A stretch of 64,000 nt of DNA from the NCBI GenBank assembly GCA_016716705.1, contig JADJVF010000003.1, positions 1 through 64,000 on the forward strand. The letters run 5' to 3'. The translations under genes were made by a program, and so were the position numbers. Origin of the DNA: Holophagales bacterium (GTDB taxonomy: Bacteria; Acidobacteriota; Thermoanaerobaculia; UBA5066). Every line of letters starts with the position of its first letter. The first letter of the stretch is position 1. The notes under the pieces were generated by a model, which saw nothing but the letters and a program-made list of their open reading frames with translations, was not told the origin of the DNA and searched no databases. Below, one piece after another: positions 35,934 to 46,870 of this stretch.

Positions 35934-36923
35934 TCAGAAGTTGCCCCTCGGGACGACGAGCTCGCCCGAGACGATCCGCTCCTTCGTCCGCTCCACTTCG
36001 TCCACCACGGGGCCGGGACTCGCCCCAGGAGGGCGGGGTTCCAGACGAACGAGATCACGCCGCTCTTCAGGCCGTAACGGATCGGCTGGCCGTCGAATCG
36101 CCCCTCCTTCACCATTCGGGCCGCTTCGACGAAGGCGCGGGGCAGGTCGATGACGGCCGAGGCGAGGACGCTCGGGGCGAGGGCGTTCTGGTCCTTGTTC
36201 GAGCCGAAGGCCCAGATCCCCCTCTCCGTCGCCGCGCTGAAGACGCCGAGGGCCGCCGCGTTGGCGTTGTGGAAGAGGAAATCGTTCCCCTCGTCGACGA
36301 GCGCGAGCGCGGCCGCCTTGGCTCCCGCCACGTCCTCGAAGGAACCGGTGAAGACGGTTGTCGCCTTCGCGCCGGGGTTCCCGGCCTTCAGGCCCGCTTC
36401 GAACGCCAGGAACGTCGACCGGATCGACGGCAGCTCGACCCCGCCGACCATTCCCGCCTTCGCCGTCTTCGACATGCGTCCGGCCACGAGGCCGCAGAGG
36501 TACGTCGCCTGCTCCAGCTCGAAGACGAGCGGCGCCTGGTTCGCCGAGGCGCGCGAGCCCGACGTCGTTATGAAGACCGTGCCGGGATAGTCCTTCGCCA
36601 CGCGCGCCGCCGCGTCCTGGAACTCGAAACCATGGCCGAAGCAGAGGGAGTAGCCGTCCGTGGCGTAGGCCCGGAACTGCTCTTCGAATTCCGACGGCGT
36701 CTTCACCTGGACGTGCGAGACCTTCGCCCCCAGCTCCTTCTCGATCGCTTTCAATCCTTCGAACGCCCCGGCGTTCCAGCCCGCGTCGGAGACGGGGCCC
36801 GACGTCAGGAGCGCGACCCGGAACCCGGCCTGGGCCCTCGGCGCCGCCTCTCTCCGGCAGGAAGGGAGCGCGGCGAGGAGGGGAGCGGCGAGGAGGGCGA
36901 GGAGGACGAGGCGCCGGGTCGTC
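35934..36923 (-). CDS. BMP-family substrate-binding lipoprotein (one frameshift)
   Basis: About 330 residues. A lipoprotein signal (LLALLAAPLLAALPSC) is followed by VALLTSGPVSDAGWNAGAFEGLKAIEKELG, CFGHGFEFQDAAARVAKDYP, ATYLCGLVAGRMSKTAKAGMVGG and DFLFHNANAAALGVFSAATE, the order seen in PF02608 Bmp/PnrA purine-nucleoside receptors. The frame breaks at GGGG 36009-36012; one additional base gives PAPVVDEVERTKERIVSGEL and a stop at 35934. It is encoded just before the ATPase and 22 bases after the SDR gene. Confidence 0.9.
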   Translation of the reverse strand, partial: DDPAPRPPRPPRRSPPRRAPFLPERGGAEGPGRVPGRAPDVGPRLRRGLERRGVRRIESDREGAGGEGLARPGEDAVGIRRAVPGLRHGRLLPLLRPWFRVPGRGGARGEGLSRHGLHNDVGLARLGEPGAARLRAGAGDVPLRPRGRTHVEDGEGGNGRRGRAAVDPVDVPGVRSGPEGREPRREGDNRLHRFLRGRGGSQGGRARARRRGERFPLPQRQRGGPRRLQRGDGEGDLGLRLEQGPERPRPERPRLGRHRPAPRLRRSGPNGEGGAIRRPADPLRPEERRDLVRLEPRPPGASPGPVVDEVERTKERIVSGELVVPRGNF

Positions 36924-36945
36924 ATGTCGGCCGAGTTTAGTCCGC

Positions 36946-37666
36946 TCAGACGACCGACCGGCCGGCGTCGACGGCGAGAACCTGTCCCGTGATCGAGCGG
37001 TTCGTGGCGAGGAGGAGGGCCGCCGAAACGAGGTCCCCGACGGACACGAGCCGCCTCAGCGGCGTCCGGGCCACGAGGCTCTCGACCGCCGACGCGGAAA
37101 GGTCGTCCGGGGGCAGGACGATTCCGGGAGCGATCCCGTTCACCCGGACGGAGGGAGCGAGGGCCACGGCGAGGTTCCGTACGAGGGCGTCGATCGCGGC
37201 CTTCGCGCTCGCGTGCGGAACGTGATGCGGCCAGGCTCGTGTCGCGGCCACGTCGGAAACGAGGAGGATCGACCCCTTCCGTTTCGGCGAGCGCCGCGGC
37301 CGCGGCCTGGGAGAGAAAGAAGGCGGCGCGGGGTCCGACCGAGGTGGCGGCGTCCCAGTCGTCCTCGGAAACGGCCGCCACCGCCTTCTCCAGCCACGGG
37401 GATGCGGAGTGGACGAGAAGGTCGAGCCGACCGAAGCGGCCCAGGACCTCCTCCACGAGCCTCCCCGGCGCGCCCGCCTCCCGGAGGTCGGCCGCGAACG
37501 CCTCGGCGCGAGCGCCCAGGACGCCGAGCGCCGCAACCGTCTCCGCCGCTGCGGCCGGATCACTCCGGTAGTGGACCGCAACGTCGTGTCCCGCGCGGGC
37601 GGCCCCTTCGGCGAGAGCCCGACCCAGGCGGCGGGAGGCTCCGGTGACGAGGGCGACGGGTCTCAC
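36946..37666 (-). CDS. SDR-family oxidoreductase, pteridine-reductase-like (one frameshift)
   Basis: About 240 residues. The cofactor motif VALVTGASRRLGRALAEGAA has the TGxxRRLG variant typical of pteridine reductase/FolM-like SDRs, followed by DVAVHYRSDPAAA. The active-site region is ILLVSDVAATRAWPHHVPHASAKAAI, in which the usual YxxxK tyrosine position is histidine (HASAK). APSVRVNGIAPGIVLPP is typical. The frame breaks at CCCC 37273-37276 (one base too many). GTG 37666 starts it. It heads the minus-strand importer operon. The missing tyrosine makes classical reductase activity uncertain. Confidence 0.78.
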
Positions 37667-37708
37667 GTGCGAAGTGTCTCACCGGCGCCGGTCGCGCCGT
37701 CCTGAACC

Positions 37709-37714
37709 TATAAT
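37709..37714 (+). promoter_or_regulatory. Candidate -10 box upstream of acyl-CoA synthetase
   Basis: A perfect TATAAT stands out in GC-rich surroundings, 36 bases before the ATG of the synthetase gene. No clear -35 hexamer is found 16-18 bases upstream, so the promoter assignment rests on the -10 element and location in the divergent gap after the SDR start at 37666. Confidence 0.5.
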
Positions 37715-37749
37715 GCTGCGTTGCTTCCAAGGCTGGAAAGGGGAGGACG

Positions 37750-39533
37750 ATGACGACTCCGCGCACTCTCGTCGACGTATTCCGAAACCTCGAGACGCTC
37801 GGAAAGCCCGACCTTCTCCTGTACAAGAAGGACGGGCGGTGGCTCCCGGTCTCTTCCTCCGTTTTCGCAGAGAACGTGAAGGCCGTCGCCGGAGCGCTCG
37901 GCACTCTCGGCATTCCCGACGGAAGCGCAGTCGTCCTCCTCTCCGAGAACCGACCCGAGTGGCCGACGATCGACTTCGCCTGCCAGTGCTACGGCAGCGT
38001 CCTCGTTCCGGTCTTCCCGACCATGGTCGCCGACCAGGTCGAGTACATCGTCCGCGACTGCGGTGCCACCGTCGCCTTCGCCTCGACCGCCGATCAGGCC
38101 GCGAAGCTCCTGAAGGCCCAGCCGAAGTGCCCGAAGCTGAAGCACGTCTTCGTCTTCGACCACGCCGGAGGCGCCGGAAAGCCGTTCGCGAAGCTCCTGG
38201 AGGAGGGGCGCAAGGCGCACGAGGCCGCGCCGGCGGCCTTCGACAAGCGGGCGAACGCGCGCAAGCCGGAAGACCTCGCCACGTTCATCTACACCTCGGG
38301 AACGACCGGCGAGCCGAAGGGGGCGATGCTCACCCAGAACAACTTCATCTCGAACGTCCTGGCGGGCTGCACGATCCTCCCGTTCGACTCCTCGGCCGTC
38401 GCCATGTCGTTCCTTCCCCTCGCGCACGTCTTCGAGCGCCTTCTCGAGTACTGCTACTACCACCGGGGCGCCACCGTCGCCTTCGCCGAGTCGATCGACA
38501 AGCTGCGCGACAACCTCGGAGAGGTGAATCCCCACATGTTCGGCGCCGTGCCGCGCGTCTACGAGAAGGTCTATGCGCGCGTCATGGACAAGGTCGACGC
38601 CGGCTCCCCGGCGAAGAAGAAGCTCTTCGAGAGCGCCATCGCCGTCGGGAAGGAGGTCCTGAGCCTCCGCGCCGAGAAGAAGACGCCGGGCGGGGTCCTC
38701 GCCCTCCAGCACTTCCTCTACGAGCGGCTCGTCTACCGGAAGATCCGCGAGGCGCTCGGCTCGCGCTTCCGCTTCGCCGTCTCGGGCGGCGCGCCCCTCT
38801 CCAAGGACCTCGCCGAGTTCTTCTGGTCCATCGGCGTCGAGATCTACGAGGGCTACGGCCTGACCGAGACGAGCCCCGTCATCACCGTGAACGGCCCGGC
38901 CGCCTGGCGGCTCGGGACCGTCGGCCGGATCCTGCCGGGCGTCGAGTGCCGGATCGCCCCCGACGGCGAGATCCTCACCCGCGGCCCTCACGTCATGAAG
39001 GGCTACTACGGCAAGCCCGAGGCGACGGCCGAGGCGATCGACCCGACGGCTGGTTCCACACGGGCGACATCGGCGTCATCGACGGGGACGGCTTCCTGAA
39101 GATCACCGACCGGAAGAAGGAGATCATCGTCAACTCGAACGGGAAGAACATCGCCCCGGCGCCGATCGAGAGCGCCCTGAAGGGCGACGCGTTCATCTCG
39201 CAGCCGGTCGTCATCGGCGATCGCCGCAAGTTCCTCTCCTGCCTCATCGTCCCGAATTTCGAGAAGCTGAAGGACTGGGCGGGCAAGAACGGACTCTCCG
39301 GCCTCCCGGAGGACGAGCTCCTGAAGGACCCGCGGGTCCTCCAGATCTACCAGGGGATCATCGACCGCTGGAACCTGAACAAGCCGCACGAGCAGGTCAT
39401 CAACGCCTTCAAGCTCCTCCCGGCGGAGCTGACGATCGAGGGGGGCGAGCTGACCCCGACCCTCAAGGTCAAGCGGCGCATCGTCGACCAGAAGTACAAG
39501 TCGGTCATCGACGGGCTCTACAAGGGAGACTGA
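37750..39533 (+). CDS. Long-chain acyl-CoA synthetase (AMP-forming; one frameshift)
   Basis: About 594 residues. It activates fatty acids to acyl-CoA through an acyl-adenylate. The AMP-binding P-loop is YTSGTTGEPKGAML, then YEGYGLTETSPV and, after the break, DGWFHTGDIGVIDGDGFLKI with ITDRKKEIIVNSNGKNIAP. The frame changes at CCC 39042-39044; a fourth C restores AID-PDGWFHTGD. This matches FadD15-like bacterial synthetases that stay attached to the inner face of the membrane. It probably feeds the beta-oxidation operon at 47-53 kb. ATG 37750 is preceded by GGGGAGGAC. Confidence 0.92.
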
Positions 39534-39540
39534 GGACGAA

Positions 39541-39570
39541 GGGGCCGGTTGCCGTCCCGGAGCCGGCCCC
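39541..39570. terminator. Hairpin between convergent acyl-CoA synthetase and acetate transporter genes
   Basis: GGGGCCGG and CCGGCCCC form a perfect 8-base-pair stem around a 14-base loop, starting eight bases after the synthetase stop. It sits between two converging genes and could serve both. No T-run follows. Confidence 0.5.
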
Positions 39571-39598
39571 GCTTCAGCCCGGATCGGTTCGCGAGGCG

Positions 39599-40450
39599 TC
39601 AGCCGGCGACGTGCTTCTCCCAGAGGTCGATGCCGGCGGGGGAGAGGCGCGCCGCTCCTTCGCCCGCATCGATGACGCCCTGCGCCGAGAGGTAGGCGAG
39701 CTCGGCCTTCAGCCGCGGCTCGCCGAGGACGGCGAGGCGGGCGAGGAGGTCGGACCGGGAGAGCGGTGATCCGGTGTCGCGCCACTGTCCGTAGAGCGTG
39801 GCGACGAGGGCCGTCCTCACGGAAAGGTCGACCGGGGGCTTCGCCGCGCTCTTGAAGAGCGGCATACCGAGCGTGAAGACGCGCCGGCCGGTGACGGGGT
39901 TCAGGAGAAGCGCGAAGGCGATCCAGAGAGAGATGACCGCGAGGCCGACCGTCAGGAGGGCGATCGGGATGGCGAAGGCCCTCGTGTCGAGGAGGTGCCC
40001 GGCGACCTTCAGGACGTAGAGGAGGTCGATGTCGAGGAGGAAGAGGAAGAGGAGGCTCGAGAAGTGCCCGAAGCCCCAGCTGATGAGGACGAAGATGACG
40101 AGGAACGTGACCTCCGTCGCGAAGATCACCGTCGGATCGGGGACGAATCCCTTCGCGAGCGAGTGGAGGGCCCAGGCGTTCACGACCCAGTTGAACGCGA
40201 AGGTGAGGAAGAGCGTCCCGCCGTAGAGGTTCCTGTTCACCAGGTTCAGGAGCCCGGCGAAGAGCTGGCAGCCCGCGCCGAAGAGGAGGCAGAAGACCGC
40301 GGCGGTCTCGAGGCCGGCCGGTGTGAGGCTCTTCCCGAAAGCGATCGGCGTCAGCGCGGCGCAGCCGATGGCGAGGCCGAGGAGGCCCATCGGGGTCGGG
40401 TCGGCCACGACTTCCTTGCCGTGGAGCGAGACGGGGGCGAGCTGGACCAT
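39599..40450 (-). CDS. GPR1/FUN34/YaaH (SatP) family acetate transporter with C-terminal extension
   Basis: A 283-residue inner-membrane protein with six hydrophobic segments. ADPTPMGLLGLAIGCAAL matches the family's N-terminal NPAPLGL-type motif, and FGAGCQLFAGLLNLVNRNLYGG the conserved loop. After residue about 195 there is a soluble extension (PPVDLSVRTALVATLYGQW, LLARLAVLGEPRLKAELAYL) resembling a small winged-helix-like domain. That extension is unusual, since SatP is about 190 residues. ATG 40450, behind GGAGG, is favoured over an upstream ATG at 40510. Transport of acetate or succinate fits the nearby fatty-acid genes. Confidence 0.8.
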   Translation of the reverse strand: MVQLAPVSLHGKEVVADPTPMGLLGLAIGCAALTPIAFGKSLTPAGLETAAVFCLLFGAGCQLFAGLLNLVNRNLYGGTLFLTFAFNWVVNAWALHSLAKGFVPDPTVIFATEVTFLVIFVLISWGFGHFSSLLFLFLLDIDLLYVLKVAGHLLDTRAFAIPIALLTVGLAVISLWIAFALLLNPVTGRRVFTLGMPLFKSAAKPPVDLSVRTALVATLYGQWRDTGSPLSRSDLLARLAVLGEPRLKAELAYLSAQGVIDAGEGAARLSPAGIDLWEKHVAG

Positions 40451-40521
40451 TCGTACCTCCGGCCGGCGATGGTCGCGTGCGGGAGACCGTTGGTCAAGCT
40501 TCGGGGCCATCGCTGCAGGAC

Positions 40522-40550
40522 CGGACCCGGCCGGAGCCCAGCCGGGTCCG
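40522..40550 (-). terminator. Hairpin terminator after the giant SBBP gene
   Basis: CGGACCCGGC and GCCGGGTCCG form a perfect 10-base-pair stem with a 9-base loop, 28 bases past the stop of the minus-strand SBBP gene. A second overlapping arm (CGGACCC at 40558-40564) could give an alternative fold. No T-run is seen. Confidence 0.55.
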
Positions 40551-40577
40551 CCCGCGACGGACCCGGCCGGCGGAGCC

Positions 40578-43500
40578 TCAGGGAGCGTTCGTCGACATCT
40601 CCACGAACGATCCGTCGCCCGTCCCCTTCCCGGGAACGCTGCCGTCGTTGACGACGGCGTAGGCGAGGAACGGCGCGGTACCGTCGACCCGCTCGACGCG
40701 AACGTAGCCGTTCTCGACCTCCCACTTCGAAAGGAAGCCGTTCAGCTGCATCCAGGCCCCGGGGGAGAGGGTGACCGGCTCCGACGTGGCCACCTTCGCT
40801 CCGGTTGCGCCGTCGAAGACGGCATAGCGGAGAGTGACGGGACCGCGGTTGGCCGCGCCGTTCACCAGGGCGAGATTCGTCCGGGCGTCCGCGTTCTGGA
40901 GGAGACCGAAGAGCCAGACGTCGCTGATGGACGCGCTCGGCGCCTGAGCGGGGCAGAAGAGACCGTACTTGCCGGCTCCCTCGCCCGCCGTGGCGGTACG
41001 GGCCCCGGCCCATCCCAATGCGGACTCGCCTCCGGCAGAGAAGGTCACGGCCAGGGTACCGGCGTAGTCGCGTTTTGCGGGGACAATCTCGAGCCCGCGC
41101 CGGCGCAGCTCGGCGAGGATGTTCGGCAGGATCTTCTGCTCGCCGGGTGCGAGGTCGACGGTGACGCCCCCCATCGAATACCCGCCGGGGTTCGCGAGCG
41201 ACTCCGTGAACCAGAGGCGCGCCTTGGTCGCGACGGCGCCCGGGTTGGCGAGGACCAGCTCGCTGGTGAAGGCCCCGGTCTCGACGACGATCGGAATCAG
41301 CTGCGGGCCGGCGAGCCGGTTGACCGGGATTGCCGAGACGACGGAACCGTCGTTCGTGGCGTTGTCGTTGAAAACGGCGTAGGCGTGGAACGGGGCGGTC
41401 CCGGCGATGCGCTCGACGAGGGCGTAACCCGAGCCGAAGCCGGCCGTGCGGAGGACGGTGTTGAGCTGAAGCCACTGCCCGGCCTCCAGGCGGACGGTCG
41501 GAAGGACGCGCCGGGGGATCGACGAGCCTTCGCCGGAGAAGAGCGAAACCTGCAGGTCGACTCGTCCCTCGACGCCCGCATTCACGAGGGCGACGTTCGA
41601 GCGGTCGGCGGCGTTCTCGCGAAGGCCGAAGAGCCAGACCTTCGAGGCGGCCGCGGTGTCGGGGTCCACGGCGGGCATGGAGAGGCCCGCTCGGCCCGCA
41701 CCGGAAGGGATGGTCGTCCGGGTCGAGGCGGCGGGAGTCCAGCCCGCCGCGACCCCGTCGAACGTCACCCGAAGGGTTCCGCCCTGCGGCGAACCGTCGG
41801 ACGGAATCGAGAGGCCCTTCCCGCGCAGCCAGGCGAGGACGTCGGGAATGATCTGCTGCCGACCGGCGCCGAGCGTCTCGCTCGCCGTGCCGGACCCGGT
41901 CGCGCTCAGCGAGGACGCGGCCGTGTACTGGACGTCGACCCGGACGGGGGAGGGTGAGGGGTTCGAGAGCGCGAGCTCGGTCGTGAAGCGATGGCCGCCC
42001 TGTCCGGCGACGTCGAGGACGATCGGCACGAGGCGCGTGGCGGTGAGCCCCTTGACGAGAACCTCGAGGTGCCCCGCCGGCGAGTCGCAGCCCTTCGCGT
42101 TCTTCTCGACGACGTCGAGGAGGATGACCCCAGGGTCACCGGCATTGAACGTGATTCGCGAGGTTCCGGATCCGGAGGTGATCGTGCCGCCCGCGATCGT
42201 CCAGGTCCAGCCGGGCCCGACACCGCCGACGACCTCGGCGACGATGTCCGAAGCACCGCTCTCGACGCTCGCAGGAGCCGAAATGACGGGGAGCGCGGGA
42301 CGAGCGATCACCGGGACTCGGGTGGAACCGGAGACCTCGCAGCCCGCAGCGACGCGGATCGTGACGGCGAGGACGGATGTGCCGGCCTGTCCCGCGGTCC
42401 AGGAGACCGATCGTGTTCCCAGGCCCGAGTCGATCGTCCCGTTCGTGATGGTCCACGTGTAGGTCGCGCCGGCTCCCGAGTCGGGAACGGAAGCGGTCAG
42501 GCCCGTCGCCTCGGCACAGGCCTGGGACGGGACCGAGATGACCGAGGCGGACGGGTCGGGGAAGACGGTGACGAGGGTGACGCCGACTCCCGGAACGGAG
42601 CAGGTCGCGTTCGAGACCGACTCGATGGAATAGGTTCTCGTGGCGGGCGGAGTGACGGTGCGGCTCGACTCGGTACCGGAAACGGTCTCGACGAAACCGT
42701 CGGACCAGAGCAGGGTGAAGGGGCCCTGCCCGCTCAGGCTTGCCGTCACAGTAGCGCTCCCGCCGGGGCAGATCGTCGTGTTCGGCGACGACATGTAGGC
42801 CGAGGGCGACTCCACGACGTTGAAGGTGGCGCTTCCCGTGGCCGTCCCCGAGCAGCTCGCGTCCTGCACGGCCGTGACGGAATAGGTCGTCGTCGCCTGC
42901 GGTCGAACCGTCCGCCGAGCAGGGGACGAAGCGATGCCCGCCTGCACGACGCCGTCGGACCAGGTGAGCGAGTACGGAGGCGTCCCGCTGAGGGCCACCT
43001 GGATCGTCCCGTCACGACCGGAGCAGATCGTGCCGCCGCCCGAGACCGGCCGAGGGAGGCAGCGTCAGCGAGACGACGCGGGACGAGCTGGCCGTGCAGG
43101 TGGTGGGGAGTGTCACGGTGATGCCGAGAGTCACGGTGGGTCCGGTCGGCGTGAACGAGACCGACGCGTTCGTGGTGCTCCCTCCGAAGGTCCCGCCCGC
43201 GATCGTCCAGGCGTACGTGGCGCCCGGGACCGAGCTCGGAACGGAGGCCGTGAGGCCGGTCGCGCCGGCGCAGAAACCCGCTGGGCCGCGATGGCGACGG
43301 AGGGAAGCGGGTTGACCGTGACCGTCGCGCTGCCCGTTCCCGTACCCGCCGGGCAGCCGACGCCGTCGTTGAGGGCGGCGATGGTGTAGCTCCGCGTCGC
43401 CGTGGGGGAGACGGTGCGGGTGCCTGGCCCTGCCGCGCTGACGGACTGGACGAAGCCGTCGGACCAGGTGATCGAGAAGGGGGCCGTGCCGACGAGGTTG

Positions 43501-46500
43501 AAGGAGATGGACGTCGACCCGCCCGCGCAGATCGCGCCGCCGCCCGACACGGAGCCGGTCGGGGAGACGGAGACCGGGATGGCACGCGAGTCGCTCGCGC
43601 TGCACGCGCCGAGAGTCGCCTCGACGGCGATCGTGACGGGGTCGGACGTTCCGACGAACGAAAGGGAGTTCGTCCCCTGGCCGGATGAGATCGCCCCGTT
43701 CGTCACCGTCCAGACGTACGTCGCGCCCGTCGTCAGCGGGACGGAAGCGGTAGACACGCGACCGGCACAGACTCGTGCCGGAGCCGTCAGCGTGGCCGAG
43801 GGGACCGGGCTCACGGTGACGACGGCCGAGCCGGCGGCCGTGCCAGCGCAGATCGTGTCGGCGACGGTGAGAACCGTGTAGGTCGTCGTCGAGAGGGGCG
43901 TGACGACGCGAGTAGCCGGGCTCGAGGCGAGGCCGCTCTGGGTGACGCCGTCGGACCAGATGAGTGACCAGGGGCCTGTGCCGGTGAGCGCGACGGAGAG
44001 CGTCGCGCTCTGACCCGCGCAGAGGGAGGCGCCGCCGGTCAATGTCGCCGTCGGGGCCGTTCCGGCACAGACGTACGTAAAGCCGTTCGTGATCAGTCCG
44101 CCCCCGCCGTCGGGATTCTCGACCTCGACGTTCACGAGGCCGTCGGGGTGGGGGCCCGTGACGGCGCTGATCGAGGTAGCTGTGACGCTCGAGACGGAGG
44201 CCGGGATGCCGCCGAGGCGGACGACGACGCCCGCCTGAAAACCGGTGCCCGTGATGGTGACGGGCGTGCCGCCGAGGGAGGGGCCGGTGGCGGGGGAGAT
44301 GGAGGTGGCGGAGACGGGGAGAGGGAGGTGGATGCGGACGACGAAGGAGTCGGTTTGCCCGCCGCCGTAGGAGGGTTGGACGACGCCCGGAGTGGTCGGG
44401 AAAGCTGAGAGGGTGGTCTGACCCGTAACGAACGCGTCGCCGCCCGGGCCCAGAGCCAGTGCTGTGGCGCGGTCGATCTCGAATCCGACGGGTTCCCTGG
44501 CCGCGCCGAATCCGGCGCTGAAAGACAGGGCACTTCCGTCGCCGTTCAACGTCGCGATGAACGGGTCACTCCCGTCAAAGTAGCGCGGCCGTGGGCTCGA
44601 AGGAGAGAAGGGAAACCAGAAGCCGAAGACTTCGCCCGCGATCACAGGGAGTCCGTTCTGGTCGAGGGCAAGGTCGATGAGCGAAGTGGACGTGCCACCG
44701 CTGGAAATGAGCGTGGAATAGAGGAGCTGTGTTCCGTCCGGAGCGAGCTTCAGGACGAAACCCGAAGAAGGGTTGGTTGTCGCCTCGAGGAATGCTCCCG
44801 GGGTCGTTGGGAAGTCGACGTCGGCCCAGATATGGTTGGAGTAGGTGTTCCCGGTAACGAAGACGTTGCCGGCCGCATCGCTCCTGACGGCGGTACCTTG
44901 GTCGTTGATGCTCCCTCCGACGAACGTCGAGAAGACGAGGCTCGTGCCGTCGGCGGAGAGCTTCGTAACGAAGACGTCGGAGCTGTTCATCGACAACGTC
45001 GGCTGGTACGCGAGTGGGGAGATCGGGAAGTCGGCTGCGCTCGTTGAACCGGTAATCAAGGCGTGACCAGCGCCATCCGTGGAGATGGCCTCTGCTTCCG
45101 TGAAGGCGATAGACGTCGAAACCACACCGCCGAGGATGGTCGAGTAGAGCAGGCTCCCCCCATTCGAAGAGACGCGGGTTACGAAGCCGGTCCCATGGGA
45201 CGACACGAAAGTCGTGTCCTGTAGCGCACCCGGCGTCGTGGGGAAGCCTTGATCGGTCGTGTTGCCAGTGACGAAGGCTGTACCGCCGGAATCGACGGCG
45301 ATCCCGCGGCCCTCGTCGTGGCTCCCTATGCCCCCGAGGGAGGCCGAATACACGAGCGCGTTTCCGCTGCTGTTGAGCTTGGTTACGAAGACGTAGCCAG
45401 GGGTCTGGAAGGCCCCGGGCGTGACTGGAAAGTGCCCTGACCATGCGCTTCCGGTGATGTAGGCCGCCCCGGCGGAGTCTGCGGCGACGGCGTTGACTTC
45501 TACCCCGCTGCCGCTCGCACCGATGTACGTAGAGTAGACAAAGGCGGTCCCGGACGGGTTCAGCTTGGACACGAAGGCGCCGCTTGAGTCGTTTGTCAGG
45601 AACGCGCCGGGCGTGGTCGGAAAGTCGTATGAGGTTGTGTTTCCGGCGACGACCGGATTGCCGTCCCCGCCGATCGCGATGGAGCGGGCGGAATCAGAGC
45701 CTAACGGCCCGGCGCCGCCACCGAGAAACGTCGACCACACAATCACCGGATCGATGACCAGCTCTCGCGCTCCATCGTACTTGGCGATCCGGAACTCGAC
45801 CCTCTTCTCGCCCGGTCTGACGACGTATGCCGCGGCCACCAGCTCGCGCTGGCCGCTCCGTTCCTGGTAGACGAGGGGCGACTTCATCCTGAGGTCGCCC
45901 GCTGCGGTCGAAACGACGAGGTCCCCCGAGGCGTCGGTCGAGATCCTGTCGGCGCCCGTGAAGGCGACGCGGATAACCGAAGGGTCGACCCCGGGTTTCA
46001 CGACGAAGTCGTATTCCACCTGGCGCTGGTTGCCGTAGTAGAGGAGGTCGATACCGGCGTAGACGTTCTCGACCTTCACCTTCCGGTAGGTCGGCACGTC
46101 CGTCCGCCACTTCTTCGGGTCGTTGCCAATGAAGTAGTTCACATTGCCGGGGAGTCGGTCGAGTCCTTCGAGGCGCGGCTTCGGCTTCGACCCCTCGAGG
46201 CTCATCCGGACGACGGAGGAGATCCTCTTGCCACGGTCGCGGTTCCGTTCCCGCCGGTCGAGAGGGTCCTTCGTCTCGCTGCCCGGCGCCTTCTCCTGTC
46301 GGGAAAGGACCCACACCGCCTCGTCGTCCGTCAGGAAGAGGGTCGAGCCCCTTCCGCGGGTGAGGTAGCGGACCTTGGAGTCGACCTGGCCGCGGTTCAC
46401 TTCGAACTGGAGCGGCAGTCGCCCGAAGTTCTCGTCCAGCGCCGTTCGGGACGGGGCGGGGAGGGGAGCGGACGGCTTCGCCGGAGACCGGTCGATAGAG

Positions 46501-46592
46501 CGGGCCGGGTCTGCCGTAGCCGGGAAAGCGGTAGCGATGAGAACGGACAGGGTGAGAGCTGCGACGAGCCGGGTGAGCACGGGAACGCGCAC
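40578..46592 (-). CDS. Giant secreted SBBP-repeat/IPT/Ig-like protein (two frameshifts)
   Basis: About 2004 residues. A signal peptide (VLTRLVAALTLSVLIATAFP) precedes an N-terminal domain with LQFEVNRGQVDSKVRYL at about 62-78, the known lead-in to SBBP proteins. SBBP-type beta-propeller repeats fill about 285-740 (for example DFPTTPGAFL and GDAFVTGQTTLSAFPTTPG). An IPT/TIG-like domain follows (SATSISPATGPSLGGTPVTI), then several Ig/PKD-like repeats with paired cysteines and the motif WSDGVTQSG or similar. The C-terminus has two copies of a 240-residue module. Breaks near 43283 and 43048 are single-base. GTG 46592 is backed by AAGGAGG. It probably acts at the cell surface; no enzyme motif is visible. 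Confidence 0.85.
40581..41306 (-). repeat. Module B of duplicated C-terminal domain in the SBBP protein
   Basis: About 242 residues starting PQLIPIVVETGAFTSEL. It aligns by eye with module A through ILPNILAELRRRGLEI, GTLAVTF, SDVWLFGLLQNADARTNLAL, AWMQLNGFL and GTAPFLAYAVVNDG, and ends the protein. The two copies have diverged clearly at residue level, so the duplication is old. Confidence 0.7.
41307..42038 (-). repeat. Module A of duplicated C-terminal domain in the SBBP protein
   Basis: About 244 residues starting TRLVPIVLDVAGQGG. It shares with module B the ordered landmarks TTELALSNPSPSP, QIIPDVLAWLRGKGL, GTLRVTF, SKVWLFGLRENAADRSNVAL, QWLQLNTVL and GTAPFHAYAVFNDN. The domain is all-beta in appearance and is not one I can name. 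Confidence 0.7.
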
Positions 46593-46640
46593 TAGGGGAG
46601 CCTCCTTGCACGAGGTGTGAACAAGAGATGGAGATGGTTG

Positions 46641-46660
46641 AGCCGAACGATGGTTCGGCT
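46641..46660. promoter_or_regulatory. Perfect 20-base inverted repeat upstream of the SBBP gene
   Basis: AGCCGAACGATGGTTCGGCT has perfect 8-base arms about a 4-base centre, 49 bases upstream of the SBBP start codon in the divergent gap (46593-46876) shared with the TetR gene. It could be an operator or a 5'-leader hairpin. No known regulator motif is recognised. Confidence 0.5.
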
Positions 46661-46870
46661 TCCAGAGCCTTTCGCCTTCTTCGATTCTGCCGGCGAGCGG
46701 CCGGGGCGGCGTCCGAAAGGCCATCAGGCCACGGTAGCCGCAATGCAGCAGATCGTCGAGCAAGATCCCGTGTCTGTCGTGAAATGGTAAATGGGACCGC
46801 TCCGGTCCCCGGCCGGACCCGACCGATCCGTGCTTTCCGATTGACGCCCGCCGCCACCCAACATAGCCTC

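Noticed and set aside
40522..40564. Small CRISPR-like repeat cluster of CGGACCCGGC arms
   Set aside because: The repeats are only inverted/direct arms of overlapping hairpins with no spacer-repeat regularity.
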